A DNA stretch of 64,000 nucleotides, from NCBI RefSeq assembly GCF_900105255.1, contig NZ_LT629763.1, positions 1,674,001 through 1,738,000 of the forward strand, read 5' to 3'. The notes under the pieces are model-generated. The model made no database searches, had not been told where the DNA came from, and saw only the letters and a list, made by a program, of their open reading frames with translations. This stretch comes from Halopseudomonas sabulinigri. GTDB lineage: Bacteria; Pseudomonadota; Gammaproteobacteria; Pseudomonadales; Pseudomonadaceae. The position numbers and the translations under genes are program-made. Positions 35,828 through 46,698 of the stretch are shown here, piece by piece; the first letter of the stretch is position 1; each line of letters begins with the position of its first letter.

Positions 35828-37510
35828 ATGAGTGAAGTCATCAAAGTACCCGACATCGGCGGCGGTGAGGGTGAAGTCATCGAAATTCTGGTCAACGAAG
35901 GCGACACGGTAGAAGCGGAACAATCGCTGCTGGTACTGGAATCCGACAAGGCGAGCATGGAAGTGCCCTGCCCCAAGGCCGGCGTGGTCAAAGCCATCAA
36001 GGCCAAGCTTGGCGACACCCTGAAGGAAGGCGATGCGTTGATCGAACTGGAGATAGCCAGCGGCGATAGCAACGAGGACAGCGAATCCGAGGAAAAGCCT
36101 GCCGAGGCCGAAAAGCCTAAACAACCAGAGTCGAAAGACCAGGCGCCGGCGCAAGAGAAGAAATCCGAGCCGAGCCAAGCCGCAGCGAAAAAGGCGGCAA
36201 GCAAGAGTGAAGCCGTCAAGGTACCCGACTTGGGTTCGGATGCGGGCGCCAAGGTCATCGAGATTCTGGTCAGCAAGGGTGACAAGGTCGAAGCCGACCA
36301 GTCGCTGCTGGTACTTGAATCCGACAAGGCCAGCATGGAGCTGCCCGCGCCCTTTGCTGGCGTGATCGAGTCCATTGAGGTCAAGCTTGAGCAGGACGTC
36401 AAAACCGGCGACCTGATCATGCACATGCAGGTTCAGGGTGAGGCGGACGACGCTGAGCCCGCAGGCGACAAGGATAGCGCCAAGGAAAGCCCCGACGATG
36501 CCAAGGCAGAAGCGCCAAAGCAGGCAGCGTCCGCCGCCAGCGAGAGCAAAACGCCCGACGTGGAAACTCCGCCGCCGGTCGGCGGCCCGAGCCGCGAAGG
36601 CGCCAAGGTCCATGCCGGCCCGGCCGTGCGTATGCTGGCTCGTGAGTTTGGTATCGACCTGGTCGACGTCAAGCCCACAGGCCCACGCGAGCGCATCCTC
36701 AAGGAAGACGTGCAGAAACACGTGCAGGCGGTGATGAAACAGCAGAAATCCGGGAACGCCGCTGTCGGCGGCTCCGGCATCCCCGCCGTGCCCGCAGTCG
36801 ATTTCTCACGCTTTGGCGAGGTCGAAACCAAGGACATGACGCGCCTGCAACAGGTCGGCGCCGCCAACATCCACCGCAGCTGGCTCAACGTGCCGCATGT
36901 CACCCAGTTTGACCTGGCCGACATCAGCGCGCTGGAAGCCTTCCGCAAGGAGCAAAAAGCGGTCGCAGAAAAGGCCGGCGTCAAGCTGACCATCCTGCCC
37001 TTCCTGCTCAAAGCCTGCGCGCATGTGCTGAATGAGCAGCCTGGCTTCAACGTCGCACTGGCGCCAAACGGCAAGCAATTGATCCAGAAGAAATTTGTGC
37101 ACATCGGCTTTGCCGTCGATACGCCGGACGGGCTGCTGGTTCCGGTGATACGCGATGTCGACAAGAAGAGCCTGCTGCAGCTGGCGGGTGAGGCAGCTGA
37201 GCTGGCCGAGAAGGCGCGCAACAAGAAGCTCGGGGCCGACGCCATGCAAGGCGCCTGCTTTACCATCTCCAGCCTGGGACATATCGGCGGGACTTATTTC
37301 ACGCCTATTGTGAATAGCCCGGAGGTAGCCATTTTGGGCGTCTCCAAGGCGACCATGCAGCCCGTGTGGGATGGCCAGGCGTTCCAGCCGCAGCTGATGC
37401 TGCCGCTGTCACTGTCTTACGACCACCGCGCCATCAACGGCGCCGCGGCGGCGCAGTTCACCAAGCGGCTTGGTGAGCTTTTGGGAGATATTCGTTCGAT
37501 GCTGCTGTAA
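35828..37510 (+). CDS. aceF: Dihydrolipoamide acetyltransferase AceF (PDH E2)
   Basis: A 560-residue core of the pyruvate dehydrogenase complex. It has two lipoyl domains with Lys41 and Lys167 in repeated SDKASME motifs, each followed by a long Ala/Glu/Lys/Pro-rich linker. A peripheral-subunit-binding domain spans about 260-300 (AGPAVRMLAREFGIDL). The catalytic domain (about 330-560) ends with SYDHRAINGA, catalytic His at about 533. Two lipoyl domains is normal for Pseudomonas. GAGGAG precedes the ATG. The E3 gene is not in the window. Confidence 0.98.
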   Translation: MSEVIKVPDIGGGEGEVIEILVNEGDTVEAEQSLLVLESDKASMEVPCPKAGVVKAIKAKLGDTLKEGDALIELEIASGDSNEDSESEEKPAEAEKPKQPESKDQAPAQEKKSEPSQAAAKKAASKSEAVKVPDLGSDAGAKVIEILVSKGDKVEADQSLLVLESDKASMELPAPFAGVIESIEVKLEQDVKTGDLIMHMQVQGEADDAEPAGDKDSAKESPDDAKAEAPKQAASAASESKTPDVETPPPVGGPSREGAKVHAGPAVRMLAREFGIDLVDVKPTGPRERILKEDVQKHVQAVMKQQKSGNAAVGGSGIPAVPAVDFSRFGEVETKDMTRLQQVGAANIHRSWLNVPHVTQFDLADISALEAFRKEQKAVAEKAGVKLTILPFLLKACAHVLNEQPGFNVALAPNGKQLIQKKFVHIGFAVDTPDGLLVPVIRDVDKKSLLQLAGEAAELAEKARNKKLGADAMQGACFTISSLGHIGGTYFTPIVNSPEVAILGVSKATMQPVWDGQAFQPQLMLPLSLSYDHRAINGAAAAQFTKRLGELLGDIRSMLL

Positions 37511-37517
37511 GGAAAGC

Positions 37518-37542
37518 AGGCGGGGAGGTCACCTCCCCGCCT
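37518..37542 (+). terminator. Strong hairpin after aceF
   Basis: A 12-base perfect GC-rich inverted repeat (AGGCGGGGAGGT and its complement around one C) begins 8 bases after the aceF stop. No T-run follows, so termination may need Rho, or the hairpin may only protect the mRNA end. Confidence 0.5.
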
Positions 37543-37621
37543 AATACGCGTGGCGACCGGCCGGATGACACAGACGATTGACGTGATCGTTTATCTCAAA
37601 GCGCTGCCGGCTTTATGGGGT

Positions 37622-38077
37622 TTACTTGGCTGCTTTGAGCTGACGTTGTTTTTCTTCCATTTTTTTTCCAAGCTCCAGCAATTGATCTTTGCTCATCAGC
37701 TTAGCGGCATCCTTGAACATCTCTTCCTCTTCCTCTTCGATGTGGTGCTCCAGCAACTCTTTGAGCACCTTCATGCGTCCAGAGAAATTGATGCTGCCTG
37801 GATCGGTTTTAAACAGATCCGGTAATACCAGCTCTTCTACTGCACGATGCTCTTCCTTCGCCTCGGCTACCATCTTCGCTTCGTCTTTAGCACCCGCTTT
37901 GTTGAAAGCCGGATAAAACAGCTCTTCTTCAAGCGTCGTATGAATTGAAACTTCAGTGCGTATTTTCTCGAGCAGCTCTGAACGCGTTTTTATTGCCCGC
38001 TCCGTGGTATCCGTAAGCTTGGCAAGCAGACTTTTTACTGTTGTATGGTCTTTTTTTAACAGATCAATAGCATTCAT
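37622..38077 (-). CDS. Hemerythrin domain-containing protein
   Basis: A 151-residue four-helix bundle of the hemerythrin HHE family. The iron-ligand pattern is seen in LLKKDHTTVKSLL, SIHTTLEEELFYPAF, AKEEHRAVEELVLPDL and LEHHIEEEEEEMF. These proteins bind a di-iron site and oxygen or NO; the role here is not known. ATG 38077 is preferred over ATG 38092, which has no clear Shine-Dalgarno. It is divergent from the DUF2383 gene at 38244, and the pair sits alone between aceF and clpB. Confidence 0.88.
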   Translation of the reverse strand: MNAIDLLKKDHTTVKSLLAKLTDTTERAIKTRSELLEKIRTEVSIHTTLEEELFYPAFNKAGAKDEAKMVAEAKEEHRAVEELVLPDLFKTDPGSINFSGRMKVLKELLEHHIEEEEEEMFKDAAKLMSKDQLLELGKKMEEKQRQLKAAK

Positions 38078-38243
38078 CTCGGCTAACCTCATTCAGGGTC
38101 GGTAACACTGAATTGTGACCACGTTGACAACGAAGCGTTCACTCCATTTATTTCATCGTTCGCAAGAATTTATTTGAACCATTTTTTATTCTACCGGGTC
38201 AGTTTGTATACCACCCACTCGCACTACCCGCAGGAGCTACTTC

Positions 38244-38705
38244 ATGAACACGATTGATACGAAAGAACTGATTTCCACCCTGAACGATCTGATTGAAACC
38301 AGCAAAGACGGAGAAGAAGGCTTCCGTGTATGTGCTGAAGATACCAAGCGCTCAGACCTGAAAACCCTCTTTTCCCAGCGGTCGCTTGAGTGCGGTAAAG
38401 CCGCCCAAGAACTGCAGGCAGTGGTTGCCCGCCTAGGTGGCAAGCCTGAAGATTCAACCAGCATTGGTGGTGACATGCACCGCCGCTGGGTAGACCTCAA
38501 GTCTATGATTACTGGTAAAGATGATAAAGCCGTACTCAATGAATGCGAGCGCGGCGAAGATGTTGCCAAAAAGAATTACAAAGAGGCGTTGGAGAAAGCA
38601 CTTCCCGAAGATATACGCCAACTAGTGCAGCGTCAGTACGAGGGTGTTTTACGTAACCACGACCAGGTAAAATCCCTTCGCGATGCCGAGCGCGCTCGTA
38701 GCTAA
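38244..38705 (+). CDS. PA2169-family four-helix-bundle protein (DUF2383)
   Basis: A 153-residue helical protein of the DUF2383 (PA2169) family, a ferritin-like fold. It opens with the family pattern DTKELISTLNDLIETSKDGEEGFRVCAEDTK and has LKTLFSQRSLECGKAAQELQ and ECERGEDVAKKNYKEAL. AGGAG lies 7 bases before ATG 38244. No transmembrane segment or signal. Its function is unknown to me; members are often stress-induced. A classical terminator follows at 38756-38794. Confidence 0.9.
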   Translation: MNTIDTKELISTLNDLIETSKDGEEGFRVCAEDTKRSDLKTLFSQRSLECGKAAQELQAVVARLGGKPEDSTSIGGDMHRRWVDLKSMITGKDDKAVLNECERGEDVAKKNYKEALEKALPEDIRQLVQRQYEGVLRNHDQVKSLRDAERARS

Positions 38706-38755
38706 GCAACGTGGTAGTTATTTAAATAGCTAATTACCACGACAGAAAGAATCTG

Positions 38756-38794
38756 GCGCGTCCGCATTATACGGATGCGCTAAATTCTTTTTTT
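38756..38794 (+). terminator. Intrinsic terminator downstream of the DUF2383 gene
   Basis: Stem GCGCGTCCG / CGGATGCGC (one G-U pair) with a CATTATA loop, followed by an AT-rich stretch ending in seven T. An AT-rich palindrome around TATTTAAATA, flanked by GTGGTA and TACCAC (38711-38740), lies just before it. Confidence 0.75.
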
Positions 38795-38849
38795 AAGTTT
38801 TATATTCAAGTCTGTTTAAATTGCTTTATTTGGCACTTTTAATGTGAAT

Positions 38850-38897
38850 ACACAAACAAAAAGGGCGACGCTTTCGCGTCGCCTTTTTTGTTTGTGT
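38850..38897. terminator. Bidirectional terminator downstream of clpB
   Basis: Inverted repeat: ACACAAACAAAAAGG, then a GC-rich stem GCGACGC-TTTC-GCGTCGC, then CCTTTTTTGTTTGTGT. A-run and T-run flank the stem, so it works on both strands. It closes clpB (minus) and backs up the DUF2383 terminator (plus). Confidence 0.88.
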
Positions 38898-38987
38898 CGC
38901 TAAACCCAGCTACGACCTATGGCCAAAGCTTTAGCCCATGGAGCCGCCACTACTCCAGCGGCATTGGTCAGGCCGCAGCTTTATCCG

Positions 38988-41555
<2,568 letters not shown>

Positions 41556-41623
41556 GGCATTCGTCCTGTATTAAAAGGCCCGATTCGACGCAGCGAGACG
41601 GGCAAAGTCATTGTGCATGACAG

Positions 41624-41653
41624 TTTAATAAGGACGATTATCGCGCTTTCAAG
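41624..41653 (-). promoter_or_regulatory. Candidate sigma-32 heat-shock promoter of clpB
   Basis: On the minus strand CTTGAAAG (plus 41646-41653) is followed by a -10-like CCTTATTA (within 41624-41633). The 13-base gap after CTTGAAA fits the sigma-32 pattern CTTGAAA-N11-16-CCCATNT. The -35 half is exact and the -10 half partial. Confidence 0.6.
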
Positions 41654-41688
41654 GCAGCAAACCCTGATAAGGGTCAATTTTTTGTCGC

Positions 41689-42417
41689 TTACGACAACCA
41701 GATCAATGACGCGAAGCGCCCGGTCTTACCATCGCGGCGGTAGGAGAAGTAGCGTGCAGGCTCGCTGACCGTACACAGGCCACCGCCATACACCGCGGTA
41801 ACACCCGCCTTGGCCAGCCGCTGCCGCGCCAGTTGATAAATATCCGCCAGATAATGCCCCTCGCGGCTGGACGGCACAAATGCAGCCTGCGCCTGGGCAT
41901 CATGCGCAATGAAGGCGTCGCGTACCTCCGGACCAACCTCGAACTCCTGTGGCCCGATGGCCGGCCCAAGCCAGGCCATCAGGGCATAACCGGGGCTTCC
42001 CATACTGCTCACCGTCAGCTCCAGAATACCCTCCAGCAAGCCACGCCAGCCTGCATGAGCAGCCGCCACGCGAGTACCATCCTTGTTGCAAAAGAGTACC
42101 GGCAGGCAGTCGGCGGTCATTATGGTACAGGCGATCTGCCGCTCGTTGGTCCAGCTGGCGTCGGCGTCGGCCACCTGATCGGGATTGGCCTTGCAGGCCA
42201 GGGTGCTATGGGTCTGATTCAACCAGGCCGGTGTACAGCCCAGCACGCGCTGCAACTCCGCCCGATTGGCAGCAACGTGGGTCGGCTCATCGCCCACATG
42301 GGTACCCAGATTGAACCCCTTCCACGGACCTTGGCTACAGCCACCCCGGCGGGTGGTGATACAGGTACGGACATTGGCGGGCGCCGGCCATTCGGCGCTG
42401 ATCCACAGTGGGCTCAT
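41689..42417 (-). CDS. pgeF: Multicopper-laccase-domain polyphenol oxidase / purine nucleoside phosphorylase, YfiH family
   Basis: A 242-residue YfiH/PgeF-family protein. Members act as purine nucleoside phosphorylase or adenosine deaminase, and E. coli YfiH edits peptidoglycan precursors. The metal-binding His/Cys set is visible: NQTHS, TADCLPVLF and AAAHAGWRGLLEGI. The C-terminus has LADIYQLARQRL and YFSYRRDGKTGRFASLIWL. Its ATG overlaps the rluD stop by 4 bases, giving the usual Pseudomonas order rluD-pgeF-clpB on one strand. Confidence 0.92.
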   Translation of the reverse strand: MSPLWISAEWPAPANVRTCITTRRGGCSQGPWKGFNLGTHVGDEPTHVAANRAELQRVLGCTPAWLNQTHSTLACKANPDQVADADASWTNERQIACTIMTADCLPVLFCNKDGTRVAAAHAGWRGLLEGILELTVSSMGSPGYALMAWLGPAIGPQEFEVGPEVRDAFIAHDAQAQAAFVPSSREGHYLADIYQLARQRLAKAGVTAVYGGGLCTVSEPARYFSYRRDGKTGRFASLIWLS

Positions 42418-43373
42418 TCGGCGATCTCACCATCCTCTTTCAACAACGCCAGCAAATGCTGCATATCGGCTGGCAGCGGCACCTGCCATTGCATGGTGCG
42501 GCCATCAACCGGGTGCAGCAGCTCCAAACGCCGTGCGTGCAGCGCCTGGCGGGGGAATTCACGCAACTCTCGAATCAGTTCGGGGCTGGCGCCGGGCGGA
42601 ATACGCAGGCGACCGCCGTAGGTAGGATCGCCGACCAGCGGGAAGTAAATATGGCTCATGTGTACGCGAATCTGATGGGTACGGCCGGTTTCCAGCTTCA
42701 CCTTTACATGGGTGTGCGCGCGGAAGCGCTGGATGACGCGGTAATGACTGATCGCCTGCTTGCCGCCGGCTACCACCGCCATTTTCTGGCGCTGGCTACC
42801 GTGTCGGGCAATCGGCTGATCGACCTTGCCGCCCGCGGTCATCACGCCGACGACCACACACTCGTACTCGCGGCTGACACTGCGCGCCTGTAGTTGCGCT
42901 ACCAGATCGGTTTGCGCCTCGATGGTCTTGGCCACCACCATCAGCCCCGTTGTGTCCTTGTCCAGTCGGTGCACAATGCCCGCGCGCGGCACTTTGGCCA
43001 GCTCGGGGGCGTGGTGGAGCAGCGCGTTCAGCAGAGTCCCGTCCTGATGTCCGGCCGCCGGATGAACCACCAGGCCCGCCGGCTTGTTGATCACCAGCAG
43101 CGCATCGTCTTCATAGAGGATGTCCAGTGCGATGGCTTCAGGTTGCCAGTCGCCCTGCAATTCACGTTCGGCATCCAGCGTCAGCTGTTCGCCGCCGTAG
43201 ACGGTGTCACGGGTGCGCTTCTGCTCGCCATCGACCAGCAAGCTGCCGTCCTTGATCCAGCCCTGCAGGCGTGAACGCGAGTGGTCGGGGAACAATTGCG
43301 CCGCCACCTGGTCTAGGCGTTGACCACCCGACTCGGGACTTACCTGTGCAGACAAAAGAATACGATCGGACAT
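42414..43373 (-). CDS. rluD: 23S rRNA pseudouridine synthase RluD
   Basis: A 319-residue enzyme making pseudouridines 1911, 1915 and 1917 in helix 69 of 23S rRNA. The N-terminal S4 RNA-binding domain (about 18-80) is followed by the RluA-type catalytic domain with HRLDKDTTGLMVVAKT carrying the catalytic Asp. I use ATG 43373 (MSDRILLSA), which matches the family length; the frame is open to 43538 but that stretch overlaps the region upstream of bamD and is not protein-like. Divergent from bamD. Confidence 0.95.
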   Translation of the reverse strand: MSDRILLSAQVSPESGGQRLDQVAAQLFPDHSRSRLQGWIKDGSLLVDGEQKRTRDTVYGGEQLTLDAERELQGDWQPEAIALDILYEDDALLVINKPAGLVVHPAAGHQDGTLLNALLHHAPELAKVPRAGIVHRLDKDTTGLMVVAKTIEAQTDLVAQLQARSVSREYECVVVGVMTAGGKVDQPIARHGSQRQKMAVVAGGKQAISHYRVIQRFRAHTHVKVKLETGRTHQIRVHMSHIYFPLVGDPTYGGRLRIPPGASPELIRELREFPRQALHARRLELLHPVDGRTMQWQVPLPADMQHLLALLKEDGEIAE

Positions 43374-43552
43374 GCGGAGCTCACTGGATGGTGCGGGGGA
43401 CGTAGAAGCAGATGCAATCCCTTTTGGTTTCGCCTCTGCGCTGTGGTTAAATACGGCTTTTCCCGGTTTGCCGGGACTGCTGCACAAGCCCCAACTATAA
43501 CAGGACGGCTGCTGTGGAAACAGCGTGGTGCCGCCCATTCGGATGTCATGAT

Positions 43553-44542
43553 ATGTCGCTGAAACATCTCCTGCTGGTCGGTCTGCTCGCCTTTGTCGCC
43601 GCCTGTTCCTCCAACAAGCCAGTCATTGACGAGTCGCTTAGCGAATCTGAACTGTACCGCAAGGCGCAAACCGATCTGGACGCAGAAAACTACGCGCCGG
43701 CCATCGAGACGCTACGTGCGCTGGAGTCCCGCTATCCCTTCGGTCGCTATGCCGACCAGGCACAGTTGGAGCTGATCTACGCCTACTACCAGAATCTTGA
43801 AGCCGAAGCCGCTACTGCCTCTGCCGATCGTTTCATCCGCCTGCACCCGCAGCACCCGAATGTCGACTACGCCTATTACGTCCGCGGACTGGCCTCCTTT
43901 ACCCGCGACCAGGGCATCTTCGAGCGCTTTCTGCCGCTGGACATGACCCGCCGCGATCCCGGCGCTGCGCGTGATTCGTTCAACGACTTCGCCCAGCTGA
44001 TCAACCGTTATCCCAACAGCCAGTACGCGCCCGATGCACGCAAACGCATGGTTTATCTGCGCAACCTGCTGGCCGATTACGATGCTCACGTTGGCCACTA
44101 TTACCTCAAGCGCGGCGCCTATCTCGCCGCCGCCAACCGCGGTCGCTACATTGTCGAGAACTACCAGCAGACCCCTGCGGTAGGCAACGGCCTGGCGCTG
44201 ATGGTAGCCGGCTATGACCGCTTGGCCATGTACGACCTGGCCGACAGCGCGCTGGAAACGCTGAAGCTGAACTATCCGGAGCACCCTGCCCTGGCTGATG
44301 GCAAGTTCAAGCATCACGTCGAGCCCAGCCAGCCAGAAATGAACTGGATGGAGTCCATGTCGGTCAGCGCCCTGGATGCCGTCACTGCACCGCCGCCACG
44401 CACCGCCAAGACTCAAATGGAGCGCCAGATGGATCGTCAGTACCAGGACGCCGTCGCTGCGCTGCCTCGTGAAGTGCGCGTGCACGGCGAAGAGGGTCGC
44501 CGCTCGTTCTGGAACCGCGTGACCTTCGGCCTGATCGACTAA
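43553..44542 (+). CDS. bamD: Outer membrane protein assembly factor BamD (ComL)
   Basis: A 329-residue outer-membrane lipoprotein of the BAM complex. The signal peptide ends in a lipobox FVAAC, with the lipidated Cys at residue 18. TPR repeats follow ([54 protein letters not shown]). ATG 43553 gives a normal lipoprotein signal; the frame opens at 43514. It is longer than E. coli BamD, as in other pseudomonads, with a hydrophilic C-terminal tail. A strong terminator follows. Confidence 0.95.
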   Translation: MSLKHLLLVGLLAFVAACSSNKPVIDESLSESELYRKAQTDLDAENYAPAIETLRALESRYPFGRYADQAQLELIYAYYQNLEAEAATASADRFIRLHPQHPNVDYAYYVRGLASFTRDQGIFERFLPLDMTRRDPGAARDSFNDFAQLINRYPNSQYAPDARKRMVYLRNLLADYDAHVGHYYLKRGAYLAAANRGRYIVENYQQTPAVGNGLALMVAGYDRLAMYDLADSALETLKLNYPEHPALADGKFKHHVEPSQPEMNWMESMSVSALDAVTAPPPRTAKTQMERQMDRQYQDAVAALPREVRVHGEEGRRSFWNRVTFGLID

Positions 44543-44552
44543 GCCCAAAGCC

Positions 44553-44600
44553 GCAACAAAAAGCCCGCGTCAACGCAGATTGACGCGGGCTTTTTGTTGC
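44553..44600. terminator. Bidirectional terminator after bamD
   Basis: Arms of 21 bases: GCAACAAAAAGCCCGCGTCAA and its complement, with a 6-base loop. The GC stem is flanked by an A-run and a T-run, so it can act for bamD (plus) and for nadE (minus). Confidence 0.9.
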
Positions 44601-44672
44601 GCAGCTGCAAGCTGCGTCAGCGTAAGTTAACTCTCACTTCAGTAAAGCCGCTCTTGCTTGTGGCTTGTGGCT
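44601..44672. repeat. Degenerate copy of the waaF-ilvE repeat
   Basis: The segment between the bamD terminator and the nadE stop carries the words GCAGCTGCAAGCTGC and CTTGCTTGTGGCTTGTGGCT, shared with 28819-28917. No gene is seen. The match is by eye and imperfect. Confidence 0.45.
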
Positions 44673-44674
44673 AC

Positions 44675-46306
44675 TCAATCATCCATTGCCCAACCCGAGG
44701 TGATCGGATAACGCCGGTCTCGGCCAAAGCCGCGCTGGGTTACCCGCGCACCTACGGCAGCTTGACGCCGCTTGTACTCGTTCAGGTCAACCAGGCGTAC
44801 CACCCGCTTGACGACATCCTCCTCAAAGCCCGCTGCAATGATGGCGCTGGCCGACAGGTCATGTTCGATATACAGGCGCAGAATCTCATCCAGTTCCGGG
44901 TAGGCTGGCAGCGAATCTTCGTCCTTCTGGTCGGGCGCCAGCTCGGCGGAGGGCGGGCGATCTATCACCCGTTGCGGAATCACCGGATCGAGGGTATTGC
45001 GGTACTCTGCAAGGCGGAAAACCAGCGTTTTGGGTACATCCTTGAGCACATCAAAGCCGCCGGCCATATCGCCGTACAAGGTTGCGTAACCCACCGCCAT
45101 CTCGCTCTTGTTACCCGTGGTCAGCACCAGGGCACCGGTCTTGTTTGACAGCGCCATCAGCAGGGTGCCACGGCAACGGGCCTGGAGGTTCTCTTCGGTG
45201 GTGTCACGCGGCAGACCGGAAAACACCGGTTCCAGCGTTGCCATGAAGGCTTCTACCATGGCGGCAATGGGCAACACGCGATAGGTCACGTGCTGCGTCC
45301 TGGCCTGAGCCTCGGCGTCTTCCAGACTCATCCCCGACGTGTAATGGTACGGCATCATTACCGCTTCAACCCGCTCGGCGCCCAGCGCATCCACTGCGAC
45401 CGCCAGGGTCAGCGCCGAATCGATACCACCAGACAGCCCTAACACCACACCCTTGAAGCCATTTTTATTGACGTAATCCCGCACGCCGGTAACCAGCGCC
45501 TGGTAAACACTCGCTTCCAGCTCCGGCATCGCGGCCAGCCCTCCCTGGCGCAGCTTTACCGCGGCTTCATCGAACAGAACGTCGACCGCGTGCAAACCCT
45601 CATCAAAGGCGCCGGCCCTGCAGGCGACGTGCCCGGCGCTACCGACTGCGACCGAGCCACCGTCGAACACCAGCTCATCCTGACCGCCAACCTGGTTGAC
45701 GTAGATGATCGGCATGCCGCCCTCCTGCGCGCGCTCAGCCAACATGGCTTCACGCTCCTGCTGCTTTTCCATGTGGAACGGCGAGGCGTTCAGATTAAGC
45801 ATCAAGCGGCCGCCCGCTGCTTTAGCCAGGGCCATGGGCTGCGGGTGCCAGATATCCTCACAGATACTGATCGCCACCGGCAGACCGTCGATTTCCACCA
45901 CGCACGCGCCCTCACCTTCGGTGAAATAGCGCTTTTCATCAAACACGCGGTAGTTGGGCAATTGCTGTTTGGCGTAAGAAGCGAGCATCTGACCGTCGGC
46001 AATCACCGCTGCCATGTTGTAGCACAGGCCATCGCTTTGCCACGGATAACCCACCACCAGGTAGATACCACGCACCTCGTCGCACAGGCGCTGTAACCCA
46101 CGCGCTACCCTGGCCTGCATGCTGGAGCGCAGGAGCAGGTCTTCGGGTGGATAGCCGCACAGCGACAGCTCGGGAAACACAATCACCCGTGCGCCCAGCT
46201 CGTCACGCGCATGTCTGGCGGCTTCGATGATGCGCTCAAGGTTGCCGGGAATATCACCGACCCGCATATTCAGCTGGGCCATCACGACGCGCAAGGTAGC
46301 TGCCAT
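44675..46306 (-). CDS. nadE: Glutamine-dependent NAD+ synthetase NadE
   Basis: A 543-residue two-domain enzyme for the last step of NAD synthesis. The N-terminal nitrilase-type glutaminase has Glu46 (FPELSLCGYPPED), Lys113 (AKQQLPNYRVFDEKRYF) and Cys149 (ISICEDIW). The C-terminal synthetase has the P-loop LSGGIDSALT (292-297), VLTTGNKSEMAVGY and KDVPKTLVF. AGGAGA lies 7 bases before ATG 46306. The two-domain form uses glutamine; an ammonia-only form would lack the first 270 residues. Confidence 0.97.
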   Translation of the reverse strand: MAATLRVVMAQLNMRVGDIPGNLERIIEAARHARDELGARVIVFPELSLCGYPPEDLLLRSSMQARVARGLQRLCDEVRGIYLVVGYPWQSDGLCYNMAAVIADGQMLASYAKQQLPNYRVFDEKRYFTEGEGACVVEIDGLPVAISICEDIWHPQPMALAKAAGGRLMLNLNASPFHMEKQQEREAMLAERAQEGGMPIIYVNQVGGQDELVFDGGSVAVGSAGHVACRAGAFDEGLHAVDVLFDEAAVKLRQGGLAAMPELEASVYQALVTGVRDYVNKNGFKGVVLGLSGGIDSALTLAVAVDALGAERVEAVMMPYHYTSGMSLEDAEAQARTQHVTYRVLPIAAMVEAFMATLEPVFSGLPRDTTEENLQARCRGTLLMALSNKTGALVLTTGNKSEMAVGYATLYGDMAGGFDVLKDVPKTLVFRLAEYRNTLDPVIPQRVIDRPPSAELAPDQKDEDSLPAYPELDEILRLYIEHDLSASAIIAAGFEEDVVKRVVRLVDLNEYKRRQAAVGARVTQRGFGRDRRYPITSGWAMDD

Positions 46307-46406
46307 CTTTACTCTCCTGACTCATATTGCTGCCTATTGTCCGGCATGCACCGCGGGCTCGCAATCGCCGCGTAGCCGAGGCAGGTGAGTAGCCTATGGC
46401 GGCGCT

Positions 46407-46434
46407 TTGGCTGCGCCGGTCAATGGGCTACACT
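46407..46434 (+). promoter_or_regulatory. Candidate promoter of the 46465-pilS-pilR operon
   Basis: TTGGCT (46407-46412) and TACACT (46429-46434) are 16 bases apart, 30 bases before ATG 46465. Both hexamers match consensus at four of six positions. Confidence 0.35.
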
Positions 46435-46464
46435 GGGGCACTTTCATTTCGCATAGCAGTTGTC

Positions 46465-46698
46465 ATGGGCCTGATAAAACTTATTATTCTCGGTGTGCTG
46501 GCCTGGTTGGCCCTCACGCTCTGGCGGCGTGCCCAGCTCAACCGGCAACGCAATACCACGACCACTCCCAAGCCAGATCAGGCACCCGTGATGGTTCGCT
46601 GCGCGCACTGCCAGGTGCACCTGCCGCAGGATCGGGCGTTGCGCGGCCACGACAGCTGGTATTGCTGCGCGGAGCATCGCGATGTCGAACCTGACTGA
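46465..46698 (+). CDS. Small membrane protein with a zinc-ribbon-like end (PP0621 family)
   Basis: A 77-residue protein. The first 22 residues (GLIKLIILGVLAWLALTLWRR) form one membrane helix. The C-terminal half has a metal-site pattern CAHCQVHLPQ...CCAEH, with four Cys and two His that could bind zinc. This resembles the PP0621 family that sits before pilS in pseudomonads; no function is known to me. ATG 46465 is preferred over the upstream frame start at 46396. Its last 17 bases overlap the pilS start, so the two are translated together. Confidence 0.8.
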   Translation: MGLIKLIILGVLAWLALTLWRRAQLNRQRNTTTTPKPDQAPVMVRCAHCQVHLPQDRALRGHDSWYCCAEHRDVEPD

